Source: an uncultured Coprococcus sp. (GTDB taxonomy: Bacteria; Bacillota; Clostridia; Lachnospirales; Lachnospiraceae). From it: a stretch of DNA of 13,740 nucleotides. The DNA lies in NCBI GenBank assembly GCA_900548215.1, contig URJI01000074.1, forward strand, positions 1 through 13,740. Reading direction: 5' to 3'. The position numbers and the translations under genes were made by a program. The notes under the pieces were generated by a model, which saw only the letters and a list, made by a program, of their open reading frames with translations, did no database searches and was not told where the DNA came from. Shown here one piece after another: positions 13,372 through 13,740 of this stretch; position 1 is the stretch's first letter; each line of letters starts with the position of its first letter.

Positions 13372-13740
13372 CTATCTGTCCGACATACTTATCGCTTCAA
13401 CTGCAACACTGCCACCTCTTACAACTTCTATCCTGTTAGGAAAGCTCTCCTTGAACAATTTTATGGCATTGTCATTCTTTGCATCAGTCTGAACGCACTC
13501 TACAAGAACAGATTTCTTATTATAATCTGTTATCTTATAACCAAATGCATTAGCAATACGGAAAACCTCATCCTTGTCTTCATTTGAGCAGCTATTGACC
13601 TTGACAAATAAAATCTCGTTGTTGTGGATGGCTATATCAGTGTAGTCAACCACCTTGATAACCTCAACACTTCTGTTGAGCTGCTTTTTCACCTGCTCAA
13701 ATGTCCTGTCATCACTGGTGAAACCGATGGTCATTCTGGA
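13372..13740 (-). CDS. Second IlvN-like acetolactate synthase regulatory subunit (5' end beyond window)
   Basis: The visible 122 residues align with IlvN from its SRMT strand onward; about 44 N-terminal residues, the effector-binding half of the ACT domain, lie beyond base 13740. Shared features with the copy at 1761 are SRMT, the helix VKKQLNR (KKQLN in the other), the strand ILFVKVN at the start of the second domain, and the closing strand RIEVVRGGSVAVEA, which matches the usual R-T-G-x-V end. Sequence between these is very different, and the C-terminus ends SMSDR instead of the common RG. It may regulate a different acetohydroxyacid synthase isozyme, or be a stand-alone ACT regulator. ilvB could lie just outside the window; it cannot be seen. 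The family is fairly sure, the role uncertain. Confidence 0.83.
   Translation of the reverse strand, partial: SRMTIGFTSDDRTFEQVKKQLNRSVEVIKVVDYTDIAIHNNEILFVKVNSCSNEDKDEVFRIANAFGYKITDYNKKSVLVECVQTDAKNDNAIKLFKESFPNRIEVVRGGSVAVEAISMSDR

Overview
The window looks like ordinary core chromosome of an AT-rich Gram-positive anaerobe of the class Clostridia, probably the family Lachnospiraceae (a Coprococcus/Butyrivibrio-type gut or rumen bacterium). That placement is an inference from protein character, AAGGAGG-type ribosome binding sites, TTGACA/TATAAT promoters, a DivIVA-family protein and a cobalamin methionine synthase without its reactivation domain. I see no transposase, integrase, phage gene, CRISPR array, toxin-antitoxin pair or defence cluster. 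I did not find an undescribed multi-gene system; the findings are local oddities in otherwise recognisable genes.

All genes except one lie on the minus strand, so transcription runs from high to low coordinates. From the right edge come the C-terminal part of an IlvN-like acetolactate synthase regulatory subunit (13372-13740), dtd (12849-13295), a DivIVA-domain gene (12016-12693) with its own good promoter, and a small SCP2-like gene (11644-11982). The only plus-strand gene, a DAHP synthase (10522-11550), converges on the SCP2-like gene, and the two share a bidirectional hairpin terminator. Divergent from the DAHP synthase is an envelope pair: a D-Ala-D-Ala carboxypeptidase (9053-10348) tightly coupled to a membrane-anchored metallophosphoesterase (8191-9042). 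It is followed by an L,D-transpeptidase (6381-8075). Together these three form a cell-wall region.

A tRNA-Ser(CGA) (6286-6373) sits 7 nt behind the L,D-transpeptidase stop codon and is followed by a hairpin terminator whose U-tract runs almost into the ribosome binding site of the next gene. Then come a closely spaced purine nucleoside phosphorylase, RNase HI and cobalamin-dependent methionine synthase (5403-6218, 4884-5360, 2434-4860). The left part is branched-chain amino acid synthesis: ilvN and ilvC behind a consensus promoter, ended by a strong terminator, then greA truncated by the window edge. Neither ilvN copy has an ilvB catalytic subunit next to it within the window.

No gene-free stretch exceeds 300 bases. 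The largest gaps are 409-643 (ilvC terminator and greA leader), 2238-2433 (ilvN promoter and a dyad), 10349-10521 (divergent promoters), 12694-12848 (DivIVA-gene promoter) and 8076-8190 (L,D-transpeptidase promoter region). All calls come from reading the sequence and recalling family motifs; no database search was run.
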